Positions 1 through 8,979 of a stretch of DNA of 64,000 nt are shown piece by piece. Source of the DNA: Saprospiraceae bacterium (GTDB lineage: Bacteria > Bacteroidota > Bacteroidia > Chitinophagales > Saprospiraceae); contig CATQHI010000026.1 of the NCBI GenBank assembly GCA_958295895.1, positions 1 through 64,000 of the forward strand. The letters run 5' to 3'. Numbering within the stretch: position 1 is the first letter of the stretch; every line of letters starts with the position of its first letter. The notes beneath the pieces were generated by a model. That model was not told the DNA's origin. It did not search any database and worked only from the letters and a program-made list of their open reading frames with translations. The translations under genes were made by a program, and so were the position numbers.

Positions 1-518
1 AAGCCGTCGCCGCCGGAGAGGCTACCTACAAACCCGGCTTCTTCAACGACGAGGAGTTCGAGTACATCACCAAGCTGGCCGATGTCATCATCCCCCGCAC
101 GGACACCCCCGGCGCCATCGACGTCGGCGCCCACGAGATGGTCGATAAGATGGTCGGTGAGGTCTACCCGAAGACGCGCGCGATAAGTTCCGCAGCGGCC
201 TCAAGGAGCTGATGCGCAAGATGGACGCCGATCATCCCGATGCCGGCTTCCGCCAGCTCGATGCCGAAAAGGCTCTCGTCTACCTACAGGATCAGGACCT
301 TCACTATAAGGACCCCGATACCGAATGGGATACTCTCCCCGAGGGCGATGTCAGTGCCAAGGACACCTACTTCGACCTCAAGTCGCAGATTGTCGGGGCC
401 TGGTTCAACTCTGAGCCGATCGGTACCGAGGTGCTTGCTTACCTGCCGGTGCCCCGGGGAGTATGTTCCCTGTGGGGATTTGCAGGAGCTTACTGGTGGA
501 CGGGCCTGGGCGATATAG
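1..518 (+). pseudogene. gluconate 2-dehydrogenase subunit 3 family protein, 5' partial, frameshifted
   Basis: The N-terminus lies outside the window. The reading begins in frame 3 (FFNDEEFEYITKLADVIIP), which is typical of the small subunit that accompanies GMC-type sugar dehydrogenases. To follow the family sequence the frame must change twice: one base appears missing within 171-181, and one extra base lies in the C4G4 run at 452-459. After these corrections the C-terminus reads PGEYVPCGDLQEL...GRAWAI and stops at 516-518, matching the usual end of the family. The GMC gene follows directly, as expected for a subunit pair. The indels may be sequence errors rather than true decay. Confidence 0.75.
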
Positions 519-550
519 TAGATCGCCTTCGGCTTATTAGATGCCTATCG

Positions 551-574
551 GCTGGTTAGACGGCTCTAACCAGC
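551..574. repeat. 9-bp-stem hairpin between the two dehydrogenase genes
   Basis: GCTGGTTAG and CTAACCAGC form a perfect 9-bp stem around a 6-nt loop. The flanks (TTATTAGATGC on the left, GCGTCTAATAG on the right) extend it imperfectly to about 535-588. No T-run follows, so it is not a clear intrinsic terminator. It may be an attenuator or a small repeat. Confidence 0.5.
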
Positions 575-612
575 GCAGCGTCTAATAGTGACAGCGTCTA
601 AATCCTAATTCT

Positions 613-2330
613 ATGAACTTCAGTTCCCAGGGGGCCGAATCGGTCACCTACGATGCCATCGTCATCGGCTCCGGCATCAGTGGTGGGTATGCAGCCATGG
701 AGCTCTGTAAGAAGGGCTACAAGGTGCTCATGCTGGAGCGGGGCCGCATGGTCAAGCACAATGATTACCCCACGGCCAACCTCGATACCTGGGAGCTAGA
801 CTATCAGAATACCGTGCCCCGCGAGGAGATCGCCGCCCACTACTACAAGCAGAACCGCCTGCACTGGTGGGTGAAGCAGGACAACAAGCACTGGATCGTC
901 AAGGACGATGAGTACGACTACGAGGAGAAACAGCGCTTTGACTGGATTCGGGGCACCACGTGGGGGGGCGCTCCATCATGTGGGGGCGACACTGCTACCG
1001 CTGGAGCGACCTCGACTTCGAGGGTAATATGAAAGATGGTATCGCCATTGACTGGCCGATCCGCTACGCCGACATCGAGCCCTGGTATACCTACGTAGAG
1101 AAGTTCGTGGGGGTGCAGGGGAAAAAGGAAGGTCTGGCACACCTGCCGGATGGGGAGTTCCTGCCCGCCTTCGACCTCAATTGCGCCGAGGACCACTTCA
1201 AGCAGGCGGTCAAGAGGGCCTTTCCGGAGCGTATCATCACCCCCGGTCGTACGGCCAACCTGACCAAGTACATCCCGGAGCTGCACCACGGTACCCGCGG
1301 CCAGTGTCAGGCGCGCAACCGCTGTTGGAGGGGCTGTCCCTACGGCGGCTACTTCAGCAGTCTGTCATCGACCATCCCGGTAGCCAACGATACCGGTAAC
1401 TTCACGTTGATGGCCGATAGCATCGTGCACTCCATCATCTTCGACGATGCCACCCAGCGGGCCACCGGCGTGCGGGTGATCGACGCCGAAACGAAGGAGA
1501 CGCGGGAGTACTTTAGCTCCGTCGTGTTCTGCAATGCGAGCACGATAGGCTCTACCGCCGTGCTGCTCAACAGCAGGTCAGAGCGCTTCCCCGACGGACT
1601 CGGCAACGACAGCGGTGAGCTCGGCCACAACCTCATGGACCATCACTACGGCATGGGCGGCTCGGCCACCTTCGACGGCATGAAGGATAAGTACTACAAG
1701 GGCCGTAAACCCAACGGTGGCTTCTACATCCCCCGCTTCCGCAACATCGATGAGGCCACCCGGCGCAGCGATTACATCCGCGGCTTTGGTTACCAGGGCG
1801 GACTGGCGCGCTACACCAACCTCAACGCCTCCCTCGGACCCGAATTTAAGAAGTCCATCACCGAACCCGGTGAATGGGTGTTCAGCGCCACCTGTTTCGG
1901 GGAGCTACTGCCCTACCACGACAACCAGGTGTCGCTGCACGAGACGAAAACGGACCAGTACGGTCTTCCCACGCTCGTGTTCGACGCCGGCCTAAAGGAG
2001 AACGAAACCAAATTGCGCGCCGACGGCGTAGCCTGTCTGGAGGAAATGATGGACGCCGCCGGCTTTCAGAACCTCGAAGTACACAACGACCCCACCGCGG
2101 TAGGAGCCGCCATTCATGAAATGGGCACTGCCCGTATGGGTCGTGACCCCCGGACCAGCGTACTTAACCAGTGGAACCAGGTACACGCCGTACCTAACGT
2201 GTTCGTCACCGACGGCAGTTTCATGGTCAGCTCCGGCACCCAGAATCCGTCGATCACCTACATGGCCATGACGGCCCGGGCGGTGGATTATATGGATAAG
2301 GAGCTGAAGAGGAATGGCCGGTTGAGCTAG
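613..2330 (+). pseudogene. GMC family oxidoreductase, one frameshift
   Basis: This is an FAD-dependent alcohol or sugar dehydrogenase large subunit of about 572 residues. The N-terminal part (613 to about 966) has the Rossmann motif GSGISGG near residue 15. The rest (HCYRWSDLDFEG onward) continues in another frame and ends with the GMC C-terminal region, including HEMGTARMG and GTQNPSITYMAMTAR. The break is at a run of seven G at 962-968; eight G would restore WGGRSIMWGR. Pairing with the upstream subunit 3 gene suggests a membrane-linked periplasmic dehydrogenase; the substrate is unknown. An indel in a G run suits either a sequencing error or slipped-strand phase variation. Confidence 0.85.
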
Positions 2331-3577
2331 CTACCCGATAGCGTGCGGTGCACATCCACCCGCGCTGCCCGCCACGCCGGCAGACTAGCCGCTAGCACTC
2401 CCACTACCAGCGCTCCTAGCAGCAACCAGCCCTCCTCCGGCAGGAAGACCCAACTGCGAAAGTCGTAGCGGTAGGCGGTGGAGAAATAACGGGCGATCAC
2501 CGCCAGGCCGAGGTGACTGATGACCAACCCCAGCATTGCACCTGCGACCGCGGTAAAGCTTCCTTCCAGGAGCAGTAGGCTGAATAGCTTGCCCGGGCCC
2601 GCCCCCAGGCTACGTAGGAGTGCTAGCTCCCCCCGCCGGCGGTCCAGCGAGCTATACAGGCCGATGAAGATGCTCAGGATGCTCACCCCCACCACCACGT
2701 AGCCCAGCTGCCGCAGGACCTCCTCGCCCTGCCCTACCGTAGCGTAGAGCTCCGCCAGCTGAATGGATGGTGTGACGGCCTGCATCTCCGTATTTTCATT
2801 GATGCTACGCTGCATGTTGAGGGCGGTGACGCTATTGCCCTTGAAGCGGATGAGTACGGAGGTGATGGTTTTATCCGCGTAGGCGCTCAGGGGTTGGGTG
2901 ACGTCGTAGGTGTGCTCGTGGGCATGATCGTGATCGTGGTCTTCCCCGTGGGCATCGTGCACCGCCCAGAGGCTCTCGGCGGGGGTGAGCAGGATCAGAT
3001 CGGCCACGGTGCCGGTGGGAGCAAGGATGCCGACGACGCGAAACGGAGGCGCGTCCTGGTGAGTGAGGTCTTCGTCCTCGATCAGTCCGTGGCTGCTACG
3101 GAAGGTATTGCCTAGTCTTAGGCCGAGTTCGCGGGCGGCGGAGGCCCCGGCCACGATGTCCATGGGCTGGGTCCACATGGTGCCCTCCGCAACCTCGGCG
3201 TCGTAGAGTTGGAGAAAGGTGGGGCGGGTACCAACGATGCGCCGTCCGCGGTAGCTATCGCCCAGGGAGAGGGGCACACCGAGCGCAATGTAGGGGTGGG
3301 CGGGATTGAGGAAGGGTTTTACGGCATCCAGTGGCACATTGCCCGTGGGCGAGCTGATGTGGTACATGCTCGACATCATGAGCTGCAGGGGACTGCCCTT
3401 GGCGCCTACGACCAGGTTGATGCCGGCCAGGTTGCGGTCGAATTGCTGCTCCAACTGCCAGTTGAGGAGTAGGATGAGACTGATGAGTCCGGCCCCGAGG
3501 GCGGCTAGGATGAGACTCAACGCAGTGGTCCACGGCCGGTACAGCAGGTTGCGCAGGGCCAGGCTAAGGATCGACAC
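2327..3577 (-). CDS. FtsX/MacB-like ABC transporter permease with His-rich loop
   Basis: The 416-residue protein has one N-terminal membrane helix (residues about 15-40), a long extracytoplasmic domain, and three C-terminal helices, which is the FtsX/MacB layout. Residues about 208-226 form a His/Asp-rich loop ([13 protein letters not shown]), suggesting metal binding. MacB-like permeases with such loops occur in zinc-related clusters, but that link is inference here. The start is GTG at 3577. It overlaps the ATPase gene by 14 bp, and its stop overlaps the GMC stop tail to tail. A copy of the dispersed 18-bp motif at 2536-2553 encodes AVAGAM in a C-terminal helix. Confidence 0.85.
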   Translation of the reverse strand: MSILSLALRNLLYRPWTTALSLILAALGAGLISLILLLNWQLEQQFDRNLAGINLVVGAKGSPLQLMMSSMYHISSPTGNVPLDAVKPFLNPAHPYIALGVPLSLGDSYRGRRIVGTRPTFLQLYDAEVAEGTMWTQPMDIVAGASAARELGLRLGNTFRSSHGLIEDEDLTHQDAPPFRVVGILAPTGTVADLILLTPAESLWAVHDAHGEDHDHDHAHEHTYDVTQPLSAYADKTITSVLIRFKGNSVTALNMQRSINENTEMQAVTPSIQLAELYATVGQGEEVLRQLGYVVVGVSILSIFIGLYSSLDRRRGELALLRSLGAGPGKLFSLLLLEGSFTAVAGAMLGLVISHLGLAVIARYFSTAYRYDFRSWVFLPEEGWLLLGALVVGVLAASLPAWRAARVDVHRTLSGS

Positions 3578-4232
3578 GGGCGGCGGTTTGCGCGGTGAGG
3601 GGTTGGAGCTCGATGATCTGGGGAAAGTCGGGTCGCAGGCGCTCGTCGTGGGTGACTACGACCAGGGCGGCACCGAGCTCGGCGGCGCGATTACGGAGTA
3701 GCGTGCTTACCCGGTGGGCATTGTCCTTATCTAGCGCGCTGGTGGGTTCGTCCGCCAGGATCAGTTTCGGCCAGTTCACCAGGGCGCGGGCAATCGTGAC
3801 CCGCTGCTGCTCACCTACGCTGAGTTGGCGGGGGCGCTTGGTGGCGTAGTGGGCAATGCCGAGCTGGTCCAGGGTAGTGTTCAGTACCGTATCGTCGGCC
3901 GGTAATCCCGCCGTGCGGCGTGCGATGGCTAGGTTCTCCCGTACGCTGAGGGCTTCCAGAAAGTAGGCACGCTGGAGGATGAGACCGATGTGGCGGCCGC
4001 GGAAGCGGTCTAGGGCGGCACCGGTGAGCTGGGCGTAGTCGGTGCCGTCGAGGGCCATGTGTCCGGCCTGGGGGGTGAGGATACCGGCCAGGAGGTGGAG
4101 CCAGGTGGACTTGCCGGAGCCGCTGGGCCCTAGGAGGAGGGTGGGCTCGCCTGCTGCGACCTGGAGGTCGGGGAAGTGGAAGGTGGGGCCGGTGCCGGGG
4201 TAGTGGTAGGTGAGGTGGCTGGTGGTGAGCAC
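3564..4232 (-). CDS. ABC transporter ATP-binding protein (LolD/MacB type)
   Basis: The 222-residue ATPase has Walker [10 protein letters not shown], signature [15 protein letters not shown] and Walker [13 protein letters not shown]. This is the LolD/MacB class that energises FtsX-type permeases. I chose GTG at 4232 ([15 protein letters not shown]) because homology begins there; upstream codons look non-coding and cross into the SDR promoter region. A box like TACCTTGC lies just upstream on the minus strand. It is co-transcribed with, and overlaps, the permease gene downstream. Confidence 0.85.
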   Translation of the reverse strand: MLTTSHLTYHYPGTGPTFHFPDLQVAAGEPTLLLGPSGSGKSTWLHLLAGILTPQAGHMALDGTDYAQLTGAALDRFRGRHIGLILQRAYFLEALSVRENLAIARRTAGLPADDTVLNTTLDQLGIAHYATKRPRQLSVGEQQRVTIARALVNWPKLILADEPTSALDKDNAHRVSTLLRNRAAELGAALVVVTHDERLRPDFPQIIELQPLTAQTAARVDP

Positions 4233-4292
4233 TTTGCAAGGTAGATAAAACAACCATCCCCCCCACCCCGAACGTTTACCCCCACAGTGGCT

Positions 4293-5153
4293 ATGCAAGA
4301 CAAGACCGTACTCATCACCGGAGCTAACGACGGCATCGGACGGGCCACCGCCGAGCGCCTCGCCCGTAAGGGGGCCCACCTAGTGCTGGCCTGCCGCAGC
4401 GAGACCAAGGCGCAGCGTACGGCCGACTGGCTGGTCGAGGCCACCGGTAACGAGCACATCGACACCCTACCGCTGGACCTGGCCGATCTAACCAGCGTGC
4501 GCGCCGCCTGCGAGCTCTTCCTGGCCGAGCACCCGCGCCTCGACGTACTGATCAACAATGCCGGGGTGTACTGCGGCAGCCTCGAGCTCAGCGCCCAGGG
4601 CTACGAGCTGCAGTTTGCCGTCAACCACCTCGGCCACTTCCTGCTTACGCTCAATCTGCTGCCCGCCATGCAGTGCGCGAACCTCTGCGGTCGGGTCATC
4701 AACGTCAGCAGCGCCATGCACACTAAGGGTGGCATCGACTTCGGCAACCTGCGCGGCGAACAGGGCCCGAAGGATTATGACGGTACCCGCGCCTACGCCC
4801 AGAGCAAACTGGCCAATATTTTGTTTACCAAGGAGCTCGACCGCCGCCACGGTACGGAGTTAACTACCAACTGCCTCCACCCCGGCGTGGTCGGCACCTC
4901 GCTGGCGAACAAGAAAGGCAAGTTTTTCACCAAGGCCATCTGGAGTATGTACAAGCCCTTCGCCCGCAGTCCCGAGGCCGGTGCCGACACCAGCGTCTAC
5001 CTGGCCAGCAGCCCCGAGGTACGCGAGGTGAGCGGCCGCTACTTCAACCCCAGCCAGTGCCTGGTCAGACCCAGCCCCACGGCCCGCAACGAGCAGCTCG
5101 CCCGCCGGCTCTGGGAGTACAGCGAGCAGGCCGTACACGAATTTCTTCTCTAA
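4293..5153 (+). CDS. short-chain dehydrogenase/reductase (retinol dehydrogenase-like)
   Basis: The 286-residue SDR has the cofactor motif TGANDGIG near residue 9, NNAG near residue 89, and the catalytic YAQSK. The acidic DLADL region and overall length match the retinol dehydrogenase-like branch, which usually uses NADP(H). The substrate cannot be told from sequence. I prefer ATG 4293 over the in-frame GTG at 4287 because the family begins a few residues before the glycine motif. It is divergent from the ABC genes and followed by tatC after 21 bp. Confidence 0.85.
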   Translation: MQDKTVLITGANDGIGRATAERLARKGAHLVLACRSETKAQRTADWLVEATGNEHIDTLPLDLADLTSVRAACELFLAEHPRLDVLINNAGVYCGSLELSAQGYELQFAVNHLGHFLLTLNLLPAMQCANLCGRVINVSSAMHTKGGIDFGNLRGEQGPKDYDGTRAYAQSKLANILFTKELDRRHGTELTTNCLHPGVVGTSLANKKGKFFTKAIWSMYKPFARSPEAGADTSVYLASSPEVREVSGRYFNPSQCLVRPSPTARNEQLARRLWEYSEQAVHEFLL

Positions 5154-5162
5154 CCTACGTGG

Positions 5163-5170
5163 TACCTTCG
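5163..5170 (+). promoter_or_regulatory. -7 box TACCTTCG four bases before tatC
   Basis: TACCTTCG is followed by CCCC and then the ATG. It matches the Bacteroidota TAnnTTTG -7 element. The 4-nt gap to the start codon suggests a leaderless or near-leaderless mRNA. Confidence 0.6.
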
Positions 5171-5174
5171 CCCC

Positions 5175-6041
5175 ATGCCCCTCGACCAACAGGACGTAGA
5201 CACTTGGAAATACGACGCGGACGGCAAGCCCGTACCCGAGCAGGACAAGGAAATGTCCTTCATCGACCACCTGGAAGAGCTGCGCTGGCACGTCATGCGG
5301 GCACTGATCGCTATCTGCGTGGCCGGCATCTTTCTCTTCATTTTTAACGATTATTATTTTACCTACATCCTCTACGGTCCGCTGCGCGAAGACTTCCTGA
5401 GCTACCGGCTGTTCTGCCGGCTTTCCGATTTTCTCCACACCGGCGGCACCCTCTGCTTTCACCCGCCCCACGTACTGGTACAGGCTACGGAATTCGGCGA
5501 GCAGTTTATCACGGCCGTCAAGATGGCCTTCATCGGTGGCTTTGTCCTCGCTTTTCCCTATGTGTTCTACGAAATCTGGTCGTTCGTCCGCCCCGGGCTG
5601 TACCCGGCCGAGCAGCGTGCCACCCGCTGGGTGATCGCCATTTGCTCCATCCTTTTCTTCACGGGCGTGGCATTCGGCTTTTTCGTCGTGGCCCCCTTCG
5701 GCACCAATTTCCTCATGGGCTTCGAGGTCGGCGGCACGGTCAACCAGCCCAAGATGGACTCTGTAATTAGCTATATGATCATGTTCACCCTCCCGGCGGC
5801 CCTCATCTTCGAGCTCCCCGTGCTGGTCTACTTCCTGGCCAAATTCGGTCTCATCACAGCCGAGGCCATGCGGCAGTACCGCCGGCACAGCATCATCGGT
5901 ATCCTGGTCCTTGCCGCCCTGCTCACTCCGCCGGACGTTGTCACCCAGATTTTGATTGCCGTCCCCCTTTACACCCTCTACGAGATTTCCATCTTCGTTG
6001 CTAAGCGCGCCCAGAAGCAGTACGAAGCCGCCTTACAATAG
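5175..6041 (+). CDS. tatC: twin-arginine translocase subunit TatC
   Basis: TatC is the membrane receptor of the Tat pathway, which exports folded proteins. The 288-residue protein has FIDHLEELRWHVMRALIA at the first helix, six predicted membrane segments, the conserved FPYVFYEIWSFVRPGLYP loop and the LTPPDVVTQI motif in helix 6. The first periplasmic loop is longer than in E. coli, as is common in Bacteroidota. No tatA/B is adjacent. A perfect copy of the dispersed 18-bp motif begins two bases after the stop codon. Confidence 0.95.
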   Translation: MPLDQQDVDTWKYDADGKPVPEQDKEMSFIDHLEELRWHVMRALIAICVAGIFLFIFNDYYFTYILYGPLREDFLSYRLFCRLSDFLHTGGTLCFHPPHVLVQATEFGEQFITAVKMAFIGGFVLAFPYVFYEIWSFVRPGLYPAEQRATRWVIAICSILFFTGVAFGFFVVAPFGTNFLMGFEVGGTVNQPKMDSVISYMIMFTLPAALIFELPVLVYFLAKFGLITAEAMRQYRRHSIIGILVLAALLTPPDVVTQILIAVPLYTLYEISIFVAKRAQKQYEAALQ

Positions 6042-6042
6042 G

Positions 6043-6060
6043 GCGGGGCCGCAGGTGCAA
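6043..6060 (+). repeat. dispersed 18-bp motif, perfect copy after tatC
   Basis: GCGGGGCCGCAGGTGCAA matches the window-wide consensus GCGGGGNCGCRGGTGCRR at every position. It lies between the tatC stop and the next start. Confidence 0.75.
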
Positions 6061-6080
6061 CGCAACTTGAATAACTGACT

Positions 6081-6692
6081 ATGCTGATCATTCCTCCCTA
6101 TATCCGTTTTGTTCTCATCGGTGCTGGCATCCTCGGTGGCATCGCCCTGTGGGTTGCCTTCGGGTTCTGGTACGGTTTTCCCTTCCTCCTGGCCGGTATC
6201 ATCTTACTACTTGGCTATATCTTCCTGGGTACCGTAGGCCCGGCCGCCAAGGCCGTCCAGGTCCAGGACTTCGACCGCGGCGAGAAGCTCCTCAACCTCA
6301 CCCTCAAACCCGAGTGGCTCTACAGCGCCAACCGCGCCTTTTACTACATGATGCGCGGCACCATTGCCCTGAGCCGCAAGGACCTCAACGCCGCCGAGGG
6401 CTGGCTCAAAAAGGCCGACACCATCGACGTCCCCACCGCCAACGAAAAAGCCATGCTCAAGCTGCAGCTCGCCCAGATCGAGGCTAACCGCAAGAACTTC
6501 CCCGCCGCCAAGAAGTACCTCAAGGCCGCCCGCGAGACCAACGTCAAACTCCCCCAGATCGTCGAGCAGATGGACATGCTCGACACCGCCCTCAAGCAGT
6601 CCGGCCAGGTCAAAGCCGCCCAGCGCATGGGCAAGCAGGGCCACCAGATGATGAGCCGGGGCGGCAAACGGCGGCGGCCGAAAGGGCGGTAG
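6081..6692 (+). CDS. hypothetical membrane protein with TPR-like C-terminus
   Basis: The 203-residue protein has two closely spaced hydrophobic segments (residues about 8-28 and 33-52), then an Ala/Lys-rich helical region resembling two to three tetratricopeptide repeats (residues about 75-165). It ends in a strongly basic tail (RGGKRRRPKGR). It is probably anchored in the inner membrane with the helical part in the cytoplasm. I do not recognise a named family. It lies 39 bp after tatC and may share its transcript. Confidence 0.7.
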   Translation: MLIIPPYIRFVLIGAGILGGIALWVAFGFWYGFPFLLAGIILLLGYIFLGTVGPAAKAVQVQDFDRGEKLLNLTLKPEWLYSANRAFYYMMRGTIALSRKDLNAAEGWLKKADTIDVPTANEKAMLKLQLAQIEANRKNFPAAKKYLKAARETNVKLPQIVEQMDMLDTALKQSGQVKAAQRMGKQGHQMMSRGGKRRRPKGR

Positions 6693-6707
6693 GGTTATGC
6701 GAGTTTT

Positions 6708-6867
6708 GATATGCGATATGCGATTCTCGATAGGGGATATGTGAGGTGCTGCCGCTACTATCTGCTCGCTTCGCTCGTCATGGCGCACCTACGAGCGAAG
6801 CGAGCATAAAACGGCGGTAGCTACCTCCTACCCTCGCATATCGAGAATCAAATATCGCATATCGCAT
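6708..6867. repeat. 160-bp nested inverted repeat reaching the hemW start
   Basis: The outer arms are 6708-6732 and 6839-6865; both contain the GAGAATC/GATTCTC and CGATATGCGATA blocks, with a 3-base insertion (AAA) in the right arm. The inner arms GCTCGCTTCGCTCGT (6764-6778) and ACGAGCGAAGCGAGC (6791-6805) are perfect 15-bp complements around a 12-nt loop. The sequence between is imperfectly complementary, so most of the 160 bp can fold. The hemW ATG (6866) lies at the edge of the right arm. Confidence 0.75.
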
Positions 6868-8029
6868 GCTCTACCTCCACATCCCCTTCTGCAAGCAAGC
6901 CTGTAGCTACTGCAACTTCCACTTCAGCACCAGCCTGAGGAACCGGGAAGCTGTGCTCGATGGGATGGTGCGGGAGTTAGCGGTGCGGCGCAGAGAATTG
7001 CCGGCGGGTAGCGTACCGTCGATCTACTTCGGGGGGGGCACACCGTCGCTGCTTACGGGGGCGGAGCTGGACCGGATCTTTAAAGCAATCGTCCAGAACG
7101 GCTACTGGGGCGGGGACGCAGGTGCGGAGATCACACTAGAAGCCAACCCCGATGACCTGACCGACGACACGGTGGCGATGCTGGCGGCCAGCCCCGTCAA
7201 CCGGCTCAGCATCGGTATCCAGAGCTTCGATGAGGCGGACTTGCGGTTCATGCACCGGGCCCACGATGCGGCACAGGCCCTGGCGGCGGTGGAAAAGGTC
7301 TGCGCCGCCGGCTTCGACAACCTCAGTATTGACCTTATTTACGGCGGACAAACCACCAGCGACGCGACCTGGCAGCGCAGTCTCGACTTAGCCACCAGCC
7401 TCGGCGTCAATCACATCGCCTCCTACGCACTGACCGTAGAGCCCAAAACCGCCCTCGGCCACTGGGTAGCCACTGGGGCGGTACCGGATACGAGCGATGA
7501 GCGCTTCGCCCGCCAGTTCGCTATGCTGGTCGATCACCTGACGGACCACGGCTTCGAGCACTACGAGATATCCAACTTCGCCCGGCCCGGCCACCGCAGC
7601 CGGCACAATAGCGGCTACTGGACCGGGCAGCCCTACCTCGGCATCGGCCCCGGGGCGCATAGCTTTGATGGGGCGTACCGCCGCCGTTGGAACGTAAGTA
7701 ACAATGCGCGCTACGCCAGGGTGTGGTCAGAAGTGACTAGCTATAGCGACTTCGAGACAGCCGGTCCGCTTCTTTTTGAAGAGGAACTTCTTACCCAGCG
7801 CGACCGCTACAACGAGTACGTGATGACGGGACTTCGGCGCGCGGAAGGGGTAGCGGTAGCTGAGGTGGAGCGGCGCTTTGGGGGAGCGTTGGGCCGCCAC
7901 TTCGTTTCCGAGATGGTACCGCACCTCCGTAACGGTAATCTAGAATCCGTGGCGGGCACGGCGATCTACCGGCTCAGCCGTCGTGGACTTACTGTGGCGG
8001 ATGGTGTGGCGGCGGATGCCTTTGCTTAG
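6866..8029 (+). CDS. hemW: radical SAM heme chaperone HemW
   Basis: The 387-residue protein begins with HIPFCKQACSYC, whose CxxxCxxC binds the [4Fe-4S] cluster of radical SAM enzymes. It continues with YFGGGTPSLL and LTLEANPDD-like motifs of the HemW/HemN family, here EITLEANPDDL. HemW is a heme chaperone related to coproporphyrinogen dehydrogenase; many genomes label it HemN. ATG 6866 is the only start that preserves the N-terminal motif, and it sits in the edge of a long palindrome that could affect initiation. A perfect copy of the 18-bp motif (7110-7127) encodes GGDAGA in a variable stretch. Confidence 0.92.
   Translation: MLYLHIPFCKQACSYCNFHFSTSLRNREAVLDGMVRELAVRRRELPAGSVPSIYFGGGTPSLLTGAELDRIFKAIVQNGYWGGDAGAEITLEANPDDLTDDTVAMLAASPVNRLSIGIQSFDEADLRFMHRAHDAAQALAAVEKVCAAGFDNLSIDLIYGGQTTSDATWQRSLDLATSLGVNHIASYALTVEPKTALGHWVATGAVPDTSDERFARQFAMLVDHLTDHGFEHYEISNFARPGHRSRHNSGYWTGQPYLGIGPGAHSFDGAYRRRWNVSNNARYARVWSEVTSYSDFETAGPLLFEEELLTQRDRYNEYVMTGLRRAEGVAVAEVERRFGGALGRHFVSEMVPHLRNGNLESVAGTAIYRLSRRGLTVADGVAADAFA
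7110..7127 (+). repeat. dispersed 18-bp motif inside hemW
   Basis: GCGGGGACGCAGGTGCGG fits the consensus perfectly and is read in frame as Gly-Gly-Asp-Ala-Gly-Ala. Confidence 0.65.
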
Positions 8030-8382
8030 CGGCCTGGGGTATAGCGTGCCCCCAGAGCGCCGTAGCCCGCTCCAAAGGTGTTAATACCCACTCCATAGTT
8101 TTGTCCTAGAAAGACAGTAGGCACCCAATCTAAAGTTAGTGACACCGGAGCGTCGACGAAGGTGTACTGTAGTCCTAAGTACCCAGCCAAACTGAAGGTT
8201 GTACTGCCTCCCTCCCGGAGGTCGTAGCTCCAAAACTGCACCCCTGCGCCCCCGCCATAGTACCACTGTAGCCCATCTACTGACTCGATATCATTGTGGA
8301 TCTGGTAAGCTCCATTGATAGTAATCCAGTTGTAGGTGCCGTAGCCCCGAAAGCCCACATAGGCTTCGACGGCATTGGTGGT
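8026..8382 (-). pseudogene. truncated outer-membrane beta-barrel protein fragment
   Basis: The open frame (about 118 codons) contains alternating aromatic/glycine strands (DGLQWYYGGGAGVQFW, SLAGYLGLQYTF, FGAGYGALGARYTPGR) typical of the C-terminal half of small Bacteroidota outer-membrane barrels. The frame is closed upstream by TGA at 8383-8385, just before TTNAVEAYVGFRGYG. No signal peptide or first strands are visible further up. The start usually picked would be GTG 8358. I therefore read it as a 5'-truncated gene. It overlaps the hemW 3' end by a few bases. The region is less GC-rich than its surroundings. Confidence 0.55.
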
Positions 8383-8447
8383 TCATAGCCTGAATGTGTG
8401 TGAAAAGGATGTGTATGTGTCTACGCACAATGTAACTTTTTCGTTAC

Positions 8448-8717
8448 TTACCCAAAGAGATAGTAAAGTAGGAATAGGCCCACTATCACTCCGATAAGCG
8501 TAGCTATTAGCTCCCGGTAGTAGTCGGTACGTACCTCTGCCTGATACTTTTCCCTAAGCATTTTGCGAGCAGCATCTGTAGCCGATTGATAGATGCCCCC
8601 CTTAGGCTTTCGCTTTATTATGGGCGTTCGGTCTCCGAGAAATCCGCGTTTTCCGCGCAGCGCGGCGTTTTGTTTGATGGCCGCATTCATCGCTGCGGCA
8701 GATCCCCCGAAGCTCAT
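8448..8717 (-). CDS. small membrane protein, MSFGGS-type
   Basis: The 89-residue protein begins MSFGGSAAAMNAAIKQN. It has a basic middle part and one C-terminal membrane helix (LIATLIGVIVGLFLLYYLF). Small proteins with this start and one C-terminal helix recur in Bacteroidota; I know of no assigned function. ATG 8717 gives the conserved start. It stands alone on the minus strand in a patch of lower GC beside the broken barrel gene. Confidence 0.65.
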   Translation of the reverse strand: MSFGGSAAAMNAAIKQNAALRGKRGFLGDRTPIIKRKPKGGIYQSATDAARKMLREKYQAEVRTDYYRELIATLIGVIVGLFLLYYLFG

Positions 8718-8979
8718 GGTAAGGATAATTTATTACCCTCATTAATAGGATTTATGCCGCCCCTATTTACAATGGCACGACAGATCTACCGTAGAACTCG
8801 ACGAGTGTTCAAGGCCCCTGGGGAGCCGTCTGAGGAAATACGGAACCGCAGGTGCAGGAATAGACAACTCAATGCAACCGATTGATCCAAGAATTCCGTC
8901 TGCTAGGTACTTATATGTGGAGAGAGACCCCGCCGGCGGTACTCACATTCCGTATCTTCCGCACCCGAAAGACTCGATC
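8718..8979. other. intergenic region with a degenerate 18-bp motif
   Basis: This 262-bp gap contains no convincing gene. CGGAACCGCAGGTGCAGG at 8841-8858 keeps the right half of the dispersed motif. TATCTTCC at 8953-8960 resembles a -7 box for the downstream lipoprotein gene. Confidence 0.4.

Noticed and set aside
962..968. Programmed ribosomal frameshift in the GMC gene
   Set aside because: There is no slippery heptamer with a downstream structure typical of programmed shifts, and two more indels lie nearby, so error or decay is simpler.
4860..5888. Long open frame on the minus strand opposite the SDR and tatC genes
   Set aside because: It is a high-GC shadow of two well-supported genes and has a low-complexity Glu/Gly/His composition. 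Similar shadows at 10228-11091, 21285-22223, 33260-34045 and 57686-58555 were rejected for the same reason.
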